In this document: in pieces, positions 17,690 to 26,048 of the stretch
How the letters are laid out: each line of letters opens with the position of its first letter
Numbering within the stretch: the stretch's first letter is position 1
The notes under the pieces: generated by a model
What the model saw: the letters and a program-made list of their open reading frames with translations, nothing else
Databases searched by the model: none
What the model was told of the DNA's origin: nothing
Translations under genes and position numbers: made by a program
Source: JBJXFK01 sp046155505
Lineage (GTDB): Bacteria; Planctomycetota; Phycisphaerae; UBA1845; Fen-1342
DNA: 41,364 bases
Assembly: GCA_046155505.1 (NCBI GenBank)
Contig: JBJXFK010000106.1
Coordinates: 1 to 41,364, forward strand
Direction of reading: 5' to 3'

Positions 17690-17756
17690 AACCTATCCCA
17701 CAACCGCGAAAACGGGTTTCAAACCCGTTCGAGGCGCGGTTGTGGGATAGGTTTTT
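17690..17756. terminator. Nested perfect inverted repeat between convergent genes
   Basis: An outer perfect 19-bp inverted repeat (17690-17708 with 17735-17753, AACCTATCCCACAACCGCG) encloses a second perfect 9-bp one (17711-17719 with 17721-17729, AACGGGTTT/AAACCCGTT), and is followed by a T run. It sits between the convergent pseudopilin and dockerin-like genes, so it probably terminates both. Confidence 0.8.
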
Positions 17757-17786
17757 CTGCCCGGCGGTTTTCGATGGAGCTTTGCT

Positions 17787-18215
17787 TTACGGGCATGCCG
17801 CGCCGAAGTTTGCCAGCAGCGCTGCCAGATCGCTCAGGTCGACATCGCCGTCACCGTCCACGTCGCCATCTGCCAACGTCGCGCCGCTTGCGGTGCCAAA
17901 GCTGGCCAGCAGCGTCGCGAGGTCTGAGAGATCGACATCGCCGTCGACATCCAGATCGCCGGGGAAGGTGCATGGCTTGCCCGCCGCCGCGCAGGCCCAG
18001 AATCCACCGCTGATCTCAAAGATGCCGCCGGTCATGCGCCCGGCATCGGGCTGGCCGATGGTGCCGCCGACTTCGTACGTCCCGCCCGTGCTGAACGTCG
18101 CGCCGCCGCCGTCGATGGTGTGCCAGGACAGGTCGAAGGCCTGGGCCTGGGTGATCGCCGTGCTCAGAAGCAGGCCGGCGAACGCAGCGACGGTTTTCGT
18201 TGTTCGGTAACTCAT
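17787..18215 (-). CDS. Small secreted dockerin-like repeat protein
   Basis: A 142-residue exported protein with a signal peptide (about 1-25, ending AQA) and a short domain (FDLSWHTIDGGG ... GGTYEVGGTIGQPDAG) often seen in planctomycete surface proteins. It ends in two dockerin-like calcium repeats (GDLDVDGDVDLSDLATLLAS and GDVDGDGDVDLSDLAALLAN). The ATG at 18215 has an excellent ribosome binding site, GGAGGAAC, about 6 bases upstream. It is downstream of and on the same strand as the metalloprotease gene, 93 bases away. Confidence 0.85.
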   Translation of the reverse strand: MSYRTTKTVAAFAGLLLSTAITQAQAFDLSWHTIDGGGATFSTGGTYEVGGTIGQPDAGRMTGGIFEISGGFWACAAAGKPCTFPGDLDVDGDVDLSDLATLLASFGTASGATLADGDVDGDGDVDLSDLAALLANFGAACP

Positions 18216-18308
18216 GACTTTGTTCCTCCGAACGATCGCGTAGCGATCGCATTCAGTTTCTCTCTTGCCGCCGGCAGCACGCGCACGCCGGCTCGAGTCC
18301 GTCCGCGC

Positions 18309-19415
18309 TTACGGCCGGATGACCACGTCGCCCGTGCCTTCGCGGCTGGCGACGATCGTCACCGGCGTGTTGAACACTCCCGTGCCTTCGGAGTATTCGC
18401 CACGTAGCGCGATCACCACGCCGCCCTCCGGGTTGCCACAGAAATTCGCCGAAAGGGCGATTCCCGCCCGCAGCCCGCCGGCCGGCACAAGCCAGTCGCC
18501 AAACCCAAAACCAATTCCCGGCCGTGCATACGTCGGAACTCCGCAGGGATTCTCGAGCGCGACCTCGTCGGAGCGGTCCGCCAGCCCGATGGCCGCGCGG
18601 ATGCGGACGTGCTGACCGGCGGAAAAGCCGCTCATGCACTCCGTGTCGGTATACGACATCGTGTTGAGCACGTTCGGAGCAAAGGGCACGCCGTCGCCGG
18701 GGCCGCAGATAAAGTCGCCAGTGTAGGTGCAGTTGTCCACGCACGAGCCGAGCGAGCCGTCGCAATGGCTCAGGCCCGGATCGGGCGGTGTATCGCAGAC
18801 CAGATCGCCGTCCGCCGAACAATTGGCGCCGACCGGGCAATCCGCGCCGAACGCCGTCTCATGCGTGTGATAGAGCGAGAAATAGTGCCCGAATTCGTGC
18901 GACAGCACGCCGCCGGACGCGGCGCAACTGTTCATCATGATGACGCCTTGTGGGGTACCGCCCGGAAGCGTCGCCTCGCCGCAATACGGCGCTACAGGGA
19001 CGTAATAGACATTGAGCGCGCCGGCGACGACGTTGAGTTGTCGCAACGATTCGCCCTCCGCGTTCTGGAGATCGGCATACTGGTCGCTGTCGATGTAGTC
19101 GACATGGATCGGGATGAAAACGATCCGCGAGCTCGCGAACTCGGCGTTGGCTTGATGCAGGCCGATTTGAATATCCGTGCGACTGACTTCACCCGAGCCA
19201 TCCGAGTAGCGAACGACGTGAATCGCGACGCGGACATAGCGAAAGTCATCGACGCCGCGGGGGCCGACGCCGTCAAATAGGCCGGCGTCCTGCCATTCAA
19301 GCTCTTGAGCAATCTGCTCCGCGGTGACAACCGTGCCGCAGGTCTGCCGGGCCTGCGCGAAGGACGTCCCACCGATCACCAACCCAACACTGAAGATGCG
19401 AAATTGCATTGTCAT
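18309..19415 (-). CDS. Secreted M43-type (pappalysin-like) zinc metalloprotease
   Basis: A 368-residue exported protein. A signal peptide covers about residues 1-22. A metzincin zinc site HEFGHYFSLYH (173-183, HExxHxxxxxH) is followed by a Met-turn NTMSY at Met253. This combination, with the many cysteines between (CPVGANC, CDTPPDPGLSHCDG, CVDNC), matches the M43/pappalysin family, which cleaves extracellular proteins or peptides. After about residue 290 there is a beta-rich C-terminal segment without a dockerin repeat or anchor. The ATG at 19415 is the natural start of the signal peptide. Its neighbours on the same strand are the tail-fibre-like gene upstream and the dockerin-like gene downstream. 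Confidence 0.85.
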   Translation of the reverse strand: MTMQFRIFSVGLVIGGTSFAQARQTCGTVVTAEQIAQELEWQDAGLFDGVGPRGVDDFRYVRVAIHVVRYSDGSGEVSRTDIQIGLHQANAEFASSRIVFIPIHVDYIDSDQYADLQNAEGESLRQLNVVAGALNVYYVPVAPYCGEATLPGGTPQGVIMMNSCAASGGVLSHEFGHYFSLYHTHETAFGADCPVGANCSADGDLVCDTPPDPGLSHCDGSLGSCVDNCTYTGDFICGPGDGVPFAPNVLNTMSYTDTECMSGFSAGQHVRIRAAIGLADRSDEVALENPCGVPTYARPGIGFGFGDWLVPAGGLRAGIALSANFCGNPEGGVVIALRGEYSEGTGVFNTPVTIVASREGTGDVVIRP

Positions 19416-19506
19416 TGGAACACTCGCTGGTATGTTGACTTGGAGAATCTCGTTTTCGAAAACGGGCGCACCGGCCGCAACGGGCCGGCGCGCCGCCGCT
19501 GCCTGT

Positions 19507-21645
19507 CTACTGCAGGTTGACCAGCACCAGCACCATGCCCTTGCCCGATTCGAGCGACGACATGGCTTTGCCGATCACCGCGCCGTTGGCCTTGCTCTGA
19601 TCGTTGACGCGCATCGCATGGCCCGGCGTATCCGACGTGGTGAGCATGTCTCCCGCCCCGATCGCGCCGCCCGCGTCCGCATCGACCCAGCACCACACGC
19701 GCCCGGTCAGCGCCACGGGGTGCTTGCCGTCGGCGATCGTGCCGGTCTGGCTAAGCACCATGCCGGGGTTCACGCCGTTCGCACCGCTCACGATGCCGGC
19801 GACGGTCCGGTCGTACGCTCTTCCGCTAACACGCAGTTCGCCGGTGCGAACGGGATCGATGACGACGACCATCCCCGGTTCGATTTTGGATTTTGGATTT
19901 TGGATTTTGGAATGAAGATCAACGTCGCCCCCCGCTCCGTCGCTCCGTCCCTCCGTCGCTTCGTCGCTGTTGATGTTGAAAGGCTCCGCCACGTCCGCAC
20001 CGCCCGTGATCGTCAGCACTTGCACCTTGGCCATGCCGACCACATCGAGCTTGGCCGTCGGCGTCGAGGTGCCGATGCCGATGTCGCCGTCGGATTCGAT
20101 CGTCATCGCGTTACTGTCCAACGTCCCGGCCGCAGCGGAGTTGCCGATGAGCAGTTTGCCGGCACCTTCGCCATTACCCGAACCCGTCGAGATCATTTTC
20201 CAATACCGCCCGCCGGAAGACGAATTCCGCAAGTTCAACCAGGTGCCCGCTGCACTGCTGCTCTCGACGGTCGCCGCAGTGTTATTCGCGGCAAGGATCG
20301 ACAGATTGTCTGCCGTCACCGTGCCGGCGACGTCCAGCTTCGAAACCGGTGCGGTCGTGCCGATGCCCACGTTGCCGCCAGCCGGGTTGATGGCCAGATC
20401 GGCCCATGCCGACAGAGCCGCGTTGTGGCCGCCGACCGTCGCGACGCCGCTCAACTCGCCGGCGACGAACGCGTTGGTCGTGCCGGTTCCGGCGATGGCA
20501 CCGCGCCAAACGCCGGCACCGCCGGCGAACTGAGTCTGAAAGTTGCTGTTCGGCGTCGCGGTGCCCACGCCCATGCGGCCTTCGACGATCAGGCCGTTGG
20601 CCGGGGCTGCGCTCGCACCGGAAAACGCGGATCCGACCGCGAGCCCGCCTTCAACGTCGAGCCGATTGACCGGCGTGGTGACGCCAACGCCGACGTTGCC
20701 CGCGGTGTAGCCGATGTTCGTGCCGTTCGTGGTCCATTGCGTCGCAGTAGGAGCTGCCTGCCACGTTCCATTTCCGCTCGCGTCCGACGTGAGAATTCGC
20801 CCGGCCGCCGCGCCGTTGCCGTTCAGCCGGAAGGCGTTGGATTCAAACGATCCAGCCACGTCCAGCAGCGATGACGGTGCGTTCGTACCGATACCGACGT
20901 TGCCGCCGGCGACGTTGAAAATCAGCGGGCCGGCGACGTTGGTCTGGCCATTCCACGCCTGAAGTTCAGCGCGACCGGCGGATTCCGGCGTCGCCAGCCG
21001 CAACTGCGATCGGCCGAACACGTCTTCGAAACGACTGGTTTCCGCCGGGAATGCGGCCGGAGCGCGCACGTGAAGCCGCGCCACCGGCGAAGAAAACCCA
21101 AGCCCTGCGTTCGTGCTGCCGCTCAGGAAGACGTCAACGTTGTTCGGCGAGCGCGTCCACATCACGCCGGGCGTGCCGTTGGGAACCGTCGTCAGCACGC
21201 CGCCGTTCTCGGCCGTTTCGGCGGAAACCGCATGCCGCGCATACGGCGTCGCTGTCAGCGGCTGGCGCGGCGACAGTGTCTGGAACACGCCGCTGCCGGC
21301 CGGGCTGCGCACCGCGATTTGCAGCCAGCGCGCGTCACCGTCAAACGCCGCCGCACCGAAATCGAGTTGTGTCGTGAAGCGGCCATCGACGATCGTTACG
21401 TTAGTGACCGAAACTGGGACGCCGACCTGGTTGCCGACCGTCGGGTCATCAAACAGCGTGAACTGCAAGTCCGCCGTGCCATCGACCACGCTGCCGGCGG
21501 CCTTCAATTTGCCCTGATAGGTGAACGAGGACGCCAGGGGTGCACGGGCGCTGGCCACGCCGCAGAAGGCCGAAGCGCAGACGGCGACGGCGAGAATACG
21601 CTTGAACGAGCTGAAAAACCGATTGTCGGACGTGATTGTGAGCAT
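19507..21645 (-). CDS. Large secreted tail-fibre-like repeat protein with repeat-derived insert
   Basis: A 712-residue exported protein with a signal peptide (about 13-34, ending ASA). An N-terminal domain (FTYQGKLKAAGSVVDGTADLQFTLFD) is common in planctomycete surface proteins. A body of recurring GGNVGIGT..P..LDVAG units (GNVGIGTNAPSSLLDVAGSF, GNVGIGTTAPVSKLDVAGTV, GDIGIGTSTPTAKLDVVG) resembles phage tail fibre and adhesin stalks. The C-terminal domain (GMVVVIDP ... YDRTVAGIVSGANGVNPG ... GRVWCWVDAD) is conserved. Between GADVAEPFNI and KIEPGMVVVIDP lie about 25 residues encoded by two word-repeat arrays; they look like an in-frame insertion. No enzymatic motif is seen; a surface or adhesive role is inferred. 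Confidence 0.75.
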   Translation of the reverse strand: MLTITSDNRFFSSFKRILAVAVCASAFCGVASARAPLASSFTYQGKLKAAGSVVDGTADLQFTLFDDPTVGNQVGVPVSVTNVTIVDGRFTTQLDFGAAAFDGDARWLQIAVRSPAGSGVFQTLSPRQPLTATPYARHAVSAETAENGGVLTTVPNGTPGVMWTRSPNNVDVFLSGSTNAGLGFSSPVARLHVRAPAAFPAETSRFEDVFGRSQLRLATPESAGRAELQAWNGQTNVAGPLIFNVAGGNVGIGTNAPSSLLDVAGSFESNAFRLNGNGAAAGRILTSDASGNGTWQAAPTATQWTTNGTNIGYTAGNVGVGVTTPVNRLDVEGGLAVGSAFSGASAAPANGLIVEGRMGVGTATPNSNFQTQFAGGAGVWRGAIAGTGTTNAFVAGELSGVATVGGHNAALSAWADLAINPAGGNVGIGTTAPVSKLDVAGTVTADNLSILAANNTAATVESSSAAGTWLNLRNSSSGGRYWKMISTGSGNGEGAGKLLIGNSAAAGTLDSNAMTIESDGDIGIGTSTPTAKLDVVGMAKVQVLTITGGADVAEPFNINSDEATEGRSDGAGGDVDLHSKIQNPKSKIEPGMVVVIDPVRTGELRVSGRAYDRTVAGIVSGANGVNPGMVLSQTGTIADGKHPVALTGRVWCWVDADAGGAIGAGDMLTTSDTPGHAMRVNDQSKANGAVIGKAMSSLESGKGMVLVLVNLQ
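19884..19911. repeat. 7-nt word repeat inside a coding gene
   Basis: Four tandem units of TTTTGGA phase. They read on the minus strand as ATCCAAA and encode KIQNPKSKI within the tail-fibre-like protein. The frame is kept. Confidence 0.8.
19933..19968. repeat. 8-nt word repeat inside a coding gene
   Basis: Units CGCTCCGT, CGCTCCGT, CCCTCCGT, CGCTTCGT and a partial CGCT. They encode DEATEGRSDGAG on the minus strand, 21 bases from the 7-nt array at 19884-19911. Confidence 0.8.
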
Positions 21646-22012
21646 CGCAGGCCTCCGAATGGACTCTGTTCAATCTGAAAATCCAGAACTCACCCGGATC
21701 ACGAGAACGGCGGGCCGAGGCGGCAACAGAAGCGGAGTTTTTGGGGGCGAGGCGGCGATTTTTCTGCGCAAACGGCATTGGGAACGCGGGAACGGGGTGC
21801 GAGCGGCCGCCGCCCGGTGTCAACGCGGGTCGCACCGGCACGCGGCCGATGCTCCTCGCGCGATTTCCGCACGTTTTTGTAAGGATGCGATCGCGCGGGC
21901 ATTGTTGCCCGCCATGCCCGGTAGAAACTGCACAGCGGTCTATAATTCGCGCCCGCCGAAAAACGGGTACGCTTTGCAGCCGCATGCTGTGACCGACGTG
22001 CTGGGAGACTGC
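21646..22012. other. Divergent intergenic region upstream of ABC operon
   Basis: A 367-base gap. A consensus -10, TATAAT, lies at 21941-21946, about 70 bases before the downstream start; no good -35 could be found at the right distance. GGGAG just before 22013 is the ribosome binding site. Open frames across this gap look like by-products of high GC. No other structure was seen. Confidence 0.5.
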
Positions 22013-24397
22013 ATGACCGACAAGACGCGACGGCTCGCACCTGCTCTCGCGATGATCGCACTGCTTGGAACCGCGCTCGCGACGGCACAACCGGTCGCCG
22101 GCGACGCCTATTCGACCGGCTTTCCCGCCGCCACCGCCGGCAAGTTCGTCGTGCGTGAGGGGCAGTGGTTCCCGATCATCTCCCGCCTCACGGTGCCGGG
22201 CAGTCAGGTGTTCCAGGGATTCAGCCGCGTCGATCGGGCCGACCTCGATGGCGACATCGTCGAGTTTGTCGAGCGGCCCGTGACCGTTTCCAGCGGAATC
22301 GAAAAGCGCGTCTGGAACTACGCCGCCATGACGCGCGGCGACATCGGCGCATCGGTGAACGTCGAACTGATCGCGGACGATCGCGTGCGGGTGAACTCGC
22401 TGCAAGCGCCGGTGCCGGAGTTCATCGGCAACGACGCGCTGCTGATTCTCGATGTCAGCGAGCCGCTGTGGAACACGCTACGCGAGGTCGATAGCGGCAA
22501 GTACGGTTACGTGGGGCTCAACTTCGGCAATCGGACGTACACGCGATCGATCTGCGTCGCGAACATGGCGGCTCGCGACCTGCCCGATCGCTGGTTCGGG
22601 CTTGAATCGGTTGACGTGTTGGTCTGGGACGAGCCGAATCCGGATTCGATTCAGCCCGCGCAGGTCGATGCAATTATCGAATGGGTGAAGCGCGGCGGGC
22701 AACTGGTCGTGGGTCTGGGCCAGCGCGGGCCGCAGATTCAAAAGAGCGCGCTCGCGCCGGTCATGCCGCTGACCGATATCGCGCAAACGGTCGAGCTCGA
22801 TCGTTTGCCCGTGTTCGTGTCGCGCACCGGTGCGCCGGAGCCGTCAAAGCCGATCGTGATTTCACGCGGCAAGCCGGCGGACGGCGCGTTCGTCACGTTT
22901 CGCGAGCAATTGCCCAGCGGCGAGCCGATTCCGCTGGTCGCGATGCAGCTTGTGGGCAGCGGGCGCGTGGTGGCGTGTGCGGCGCGGCTGCGCGACTTGT
23001 CGGTGCGCGAGTTTCTGTCCGAGTTGATCGACCTGACAAAAACGCCGAGCGAACTGACCGTTCGCGAGAACGAGAAAGGCATGCTCGGCTTGCCGATCTC
23101 GCGACTCTACGGCTCGCTGATCGAACCGATCGAGTTTCGCGCGCTGGCCAGTTTGCGCGTGCTGGGTGCGTTTGGGTTTGTTGCTGCGTATGTGGTGCTG
23201 TCGACATTCGCGACGTGGGGCTGGCTGCGACGCAAAAACGCGACGCAACTGAGTTGGTCGGTGTTCGCCGGGTTCGCCGTGGTCGCCAGCGTAGTGAGTC
23301 TGGGCGCGGTGGGGCTGTTCGCGGGCTTTAGCAGTCAGCTTGCGAGTGTTGCGTTTGTTGATATTGAATCGGGAAAGCCGGAGGCGCGGGCGAAGGCGTA
23401 TTTCGGCTACAAGAGTCCAGCCCGGGCGAACATCGACCTAGCCATCGCCGGCGATGGCGGATTTCTGCGACCGCTGTCGAGCGGGCCGGAATCGTCGGCC
23501 AAGTACTCGACGCCGGGGCGATATACCGCGGTGGCGGCGAAGGGCGCGCTCGAAGAAACGCCGATGCGCGCGACGCTCAAGCAGTTCGAGGGTGCGTGGC
23601 AGGGTCGGCTCGAAGGCACGATTCGCGGGCAGATCACGATTGACCGCCGCACGGGCAAGGTCGATCCGGCGAGCTTCATACAGAATGATCTGCCGGACGC
23701 GATTTCGTTCGGTTATTTGCTGTACATCGATCCGCGTGTTCAGGGCTTCGATGGCGTGCCCTATCGCGTCGCGGGCATGATCGACCGTGGGACGGGGCGC
23801 AATTTCTATCAAGGTCGCCCGGACATTACGGCGGCGATCAACGTGCTGTGCGTGCCGATCGGAGCGATTCCGGCCGCCGCGCGGGTGGGCGAGTTTGGGC
23901 GGACGATTTACGAGAAGTATGACAAAGATCGCGATTCGTGGCTGAACAAGGTAGCCGCCGACGCCCGCCCGGAACCAAAAGACGAGCCGGTGCTTCCCAC
24001 GCTCTGGCATGTGCAAACGCAGAACTGGGCGGCACCGTTTAGTCCGCTGAGTATTGGCGCATTGGTCGGCGATCCGCGTTCGGCGGCGGCGATGCTGGCT
24101 TGTACGCGAAACTTGTATGTGCATTCGACGAGTACCGACAAGCAGCCGAGCTTCGACCAGATCGGCGTGCCGATCTCGACCGAGGGTTTGATGAGCGTCG
24201 ATGTCACGCACTGGCTGATGCGCGGCCAGGCGATTTTTCTCGCGATCTCGGACAAGCCGGGGCCGACCATGTTGACGCGCGACGGGCAGCCCATGCTTGC
24301 CCGCAGCGGTATGGCGGTCTATCGCGTACGCATGCCGATTGAGTACACGGGCCAGCCGGCGTCGCCGCGCGCGGCCGATGAGAAGGAAACTCCGTGA
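22013..24397 (+). CDS. Large membrane protein of an ABC transport operon
   Basis: A 794-residue protein with a signal peptide (about residues 8-25) and an extracytoplasmic N-terminal region. Two membrane helices follow near 375-400 (LASLRVLGAFGFVAAYVVLSTFATW) and 413-440 (WSVFAGFAVVASVVSLGAVGLFAGF), then a long C-terminal extracytoplasmic region. Residues about 200-245 (VDVLVWDEPNPDSIQPAQVDAIIEWVKRGGQLVVGLG) resemble the class I glutamine-amidotransferase-like fold found in DUF4350 and GldG-like proteins, which often accompany such ABC modules. Its stop codon overlaps the GTG start of the ATPase gene (GTGA), so the two are translationally coupled. The ATG at 22013 follows GGGAG and begins the signal peptide. 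The exported substrate is unknown. Confidence 0.7.
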   Translation: MTDKTRRLAPALAMIALLGTALATAQPVAGDAYSTGFPAATAGKFVVREGQWFPIISRLTVPGSQVFQGFSRVDRADLDGDIVEFVERPVTVSSGIEKRVWNYAAMTRGDIGASVNVELIADDRVRVNSLQAPVPEFIGNDALLILDVSEPLWNTLREVDSGKYGYVGLNFGNRTYTRSICVANMAARDLPDRWFGLESVDVLVWDEPNPDSIQPAQVDAIIEWVKRGGQLVVGLGQRGPQIQKSALAPVMPLTDIAQTVELDRLPVFVSRTGAPEPSKPIVISRGKPADGAFVTFREQLPSGEPIPLVAMQLVGSGRVVACAARLRDLSVREFLSELIDLTKTPSELTVRENEKGMLGLPISRLYGSLIEPIEFRALASLRVLGAFGFVAAYVVLSTFATWGWLRRKNATQLSWSVFAGFAVVASVVSLGAVGLFAGFSSQLASVAFVDIESGKPEARAKAYFGYKSPARANIDLAIAGDGGFLRPLSSGPESSAKYSTPGRYTAVAAKGALEETPMRATLKQFEGAWQGRLEGTIRGQITIDRRTGKVDPASFIQNDLPDAISFGYLLYIDPRVQGFDGVPYRVAGMIDRGTGRNFYQGRPDITAAINVLCVPIGAIPAAARVGEFGRTIYEKYDKDRDSWLNKVAADARPEPKDEPVLPTLWHVQTQNWAAPFSPLSIGALVGDPRSAAAMLACTRNLYVHSTSTDKQPSFDQIGVPISTEGLMSVDVTHWLMRGQAIFLAISDKPGPTMLTRDGQPMLARSGMAVYRVRMPIEYTGQPASPRAADEKETP

Positions 24398-25323
24398 TCA
24401 TTCAGACGATCAATCTGACCAAGCGCTACGGCAAGCTCGTGGCGCTGAATAACCTGCACCTCAATATCGAAGAGGGCGAGTGTTTCGGTTACATCGGGCC
24501 CAACGGCGCGGGCAAGACCACGACAATTCGAATTCTGGCGACGCTGCTTCAGCCGACATGGGGCGAGGCGCGGGTGTGCGGGCATGTCGTCGGCTATGAG
24601 AGCCGCAAGATTCGCCCGTTGATCGGCTTCGTGCCGGATTCGTTCGGTGCGTATGAAGACATGGTGGTGCAGGAGTATCTGGAGTTCTTTGCCAGCGCGT
24701 ACAACATCGTCGGCAAGAAGCGGGCGCAGATCGTCGGCGACGTGCTCGAACTGACCGATTTGTCGTACAAGCGAGATGCGATGGTCGATTCGCTGAGCCG
24801 CGGGATGAAGCAGCGGCTGAGCATCGCGCGCGTGCTGCTGCATGATCCCAAGGTGCTGCTGCTGGACGAGCCGGCCAGTGGCCTCGACCCGCGTGCGCGC
24901 ATCGAGATTCGCGCCCTGCTCAAAGAGCTGCATCGCATGGGCAAGACGATCATCATCAGCTCGCACATTTTGCCCGAACTGGCCGATCTGTGCAGCAGCA
25001 TCGGCATTCTCGAACGCGGCGAGTTGCTCTACCACGGCTCGGTGGCCGAGGCACTCCGCCGCGCCCGCGTCGGCACGGTAGTGCATGTCGTGACGCCCGA
25101 CGATCAGGAACGCTGCCGCGAGATTTTGTCGACGCTTCCCGGTGTACAGAGCGCGGGCGTGCGCAACGGAGCGGTGCGGCTCGACCTGGACAATGAGACG
25201 ACCGACTTCACGTTCATCGCGCAGGCGATGCTGGCCAACAAGCTGAGGATACAGGAAATCAAGCAGGAAGAGATCAACCTGGAGACGGCGTTCATGCGAT
25301 TGACAAAAGGAATTGTTCAGTGA
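24394..25323 (+). CDS. ABC transporter ATP-binding protein
   Basis: A 309-residue ABC ATPase that powers the export system of this operon. Walker A is GPNGAGKTT (35-43), the signature is LSRGMKQR (133-140), with Arg-Gly in place of Gly-Gly as in many exporters of the CcmA/NatA type, and Walker B is VLLLDEP (153-159) followed by the D-loop SGLDP. The switch His is in ISSHIL. A C-terminal extension of about 90 residues follows, with the ETAFMRLTKG end typical of this family. It starts with GTG overlapping the upstream stop by 4 bases. The cognate permease (26049-27893) is separated from it by a toxin-antitoxin pair. Confidence 0.92.
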   Translation: MIIQTINLTKRYGKLVALNNLHLNIEEGECFGYIGPNGAGKTTTIRILATLLQPTWGEARVCGHVVGYESRKIRPLIGFVPDSFGAYEDMVVQEYLEFFASAYNIVGKKRAQIVGDVLELTDLSYKRDAMVDSLSRGMKQRLSIARVLLHDPKVLLLDEPASGLDPRARIEIRALLKELHRMGKTIIISSHILPELADLCSSIGILERGELLYHGSVAEALRRARVGTVVHVVTPDDQERCREILSTLPGVQSAGVRNGAVRLDLDNETTDFTFIAQAMLANKLRIQEIKQEEINLETAFMRLTKGIVQ

Positions 25324-25364
25324 GTGGGTTGCTCGCGGTATGATGCAGTAGCGGGAGGCCGTTC

Positions 25365-25610
25365 ATGACAAAAGCGCTGCGACAATATGTGAAGATCCTG
25401 CCGGGCGGTCGAATCGAACTAGCTTCGCCGGATTTGCCGAGCGGGGCGGACGCGGAAGTGATTGTCCTATACACGCCGGGTGAGATCGGACCTCCGTCGC
25501 TATTCGGTGCATTCGAGGACGATGGTGAGCTCCTCGATGAGATTGTCGCGGATGCCATGAAGTTTCGCGAGATGCCGTTGAGGATGCCGGATGATCCGCT
25601 TGCTCCTTGA
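25365..25610 (+). CDS. Probable antitoxin of a VapBC-like pair
   Basis: An 81-residue acidic protein starting MTKALRQYVKILPGGRIELASPDLPSG, a pattern shared by small AbrB-like antitoxins that pair with PIN toxins. The C-terminal half is the likely toxin-binding tail. GGGAGG lies about 5 bases before the ATG. The reading frame overlaps the start of the PIN gene by 20 bases, the usual antitoxin-toxin arrangement. The family call rests mainly on size and position. Confidence 0.7.
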   Translation: MTKALRQYVKILPGGRIELASPDLPSGADAEVIVLYTPGEIGPPSLFGAFEDDGELLDEIVADAMKFREMPLRMPDDPLAP

Positions 25611-26016
25611 TACCGATGTTCTCTCGCAGCTCATGCGTGGGAAAAACGCCCGAGTTGCGAGTCAGCTCGCCGCGCACTTTGCGGACCGAGATCGGATCGC
25701 GATATGCAGCATTACAGTCATCGAAGTCGTCGCCGGTTTTCAGGCGCGAGGACACACGGCGCGGTTGCATCGATTCCTGAATCGACTGGACGACATGGAT
25801 GTCTGGCCAATTGACACACCGACCGCGGTATTGGGCGGACAGATTATCGCGGAGCTTCAACGGCGCGGGACTCCGATCGGCTGGGCCGATCCGCTCATCG
25901 CCGCCGTCGCGATTCGGCATGAGCTGACTTTGCTTACCGGCAATGCGCGACATTACGCGAGAATCCGTGAAATCGGACAGCCGCTACAGTTCGAAAACTG
26001 GAGCGCTCAACGATAA
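25591..26016 (+). CDS. VapC-like PIN-domain ribonuclease toxin
   Basis: A 141-residue PIN-domain protein, a magnesium-dependent ribonuclease and the toxin of a type II pair. The acidic site is visible: LLLDTDVLSQL (Asp7, Asp9), SITVIEVVAGF (Glu45), GWADPLIAAVA (Asp100) and the TGNARHYARI motif near 116-125. Its start lies inside the antitoxin gene. Its stop is only 32 bases before the ABC permease start, so this cassette interrupts an ABC operon between ATPase and permease. Identification is firm; the RNA target is not inferable. Confidence 0.9.
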   Translation: MIRLLLDTDVLSQLMRGKNARVASQLAAHFADRDRIAICSITVIEVVAGFQARGHTARLHRFLNRLDDMDVWPIDTPTAVLGGQIIAELQRRGTPIGWADPLIAAVAIRHELTLLTGNARHYARIREIGQPLQFENWSAQR

Positions 26017-26048
26017 TCGCCGCCAGTATCCCCACACTCGGAATCGGC

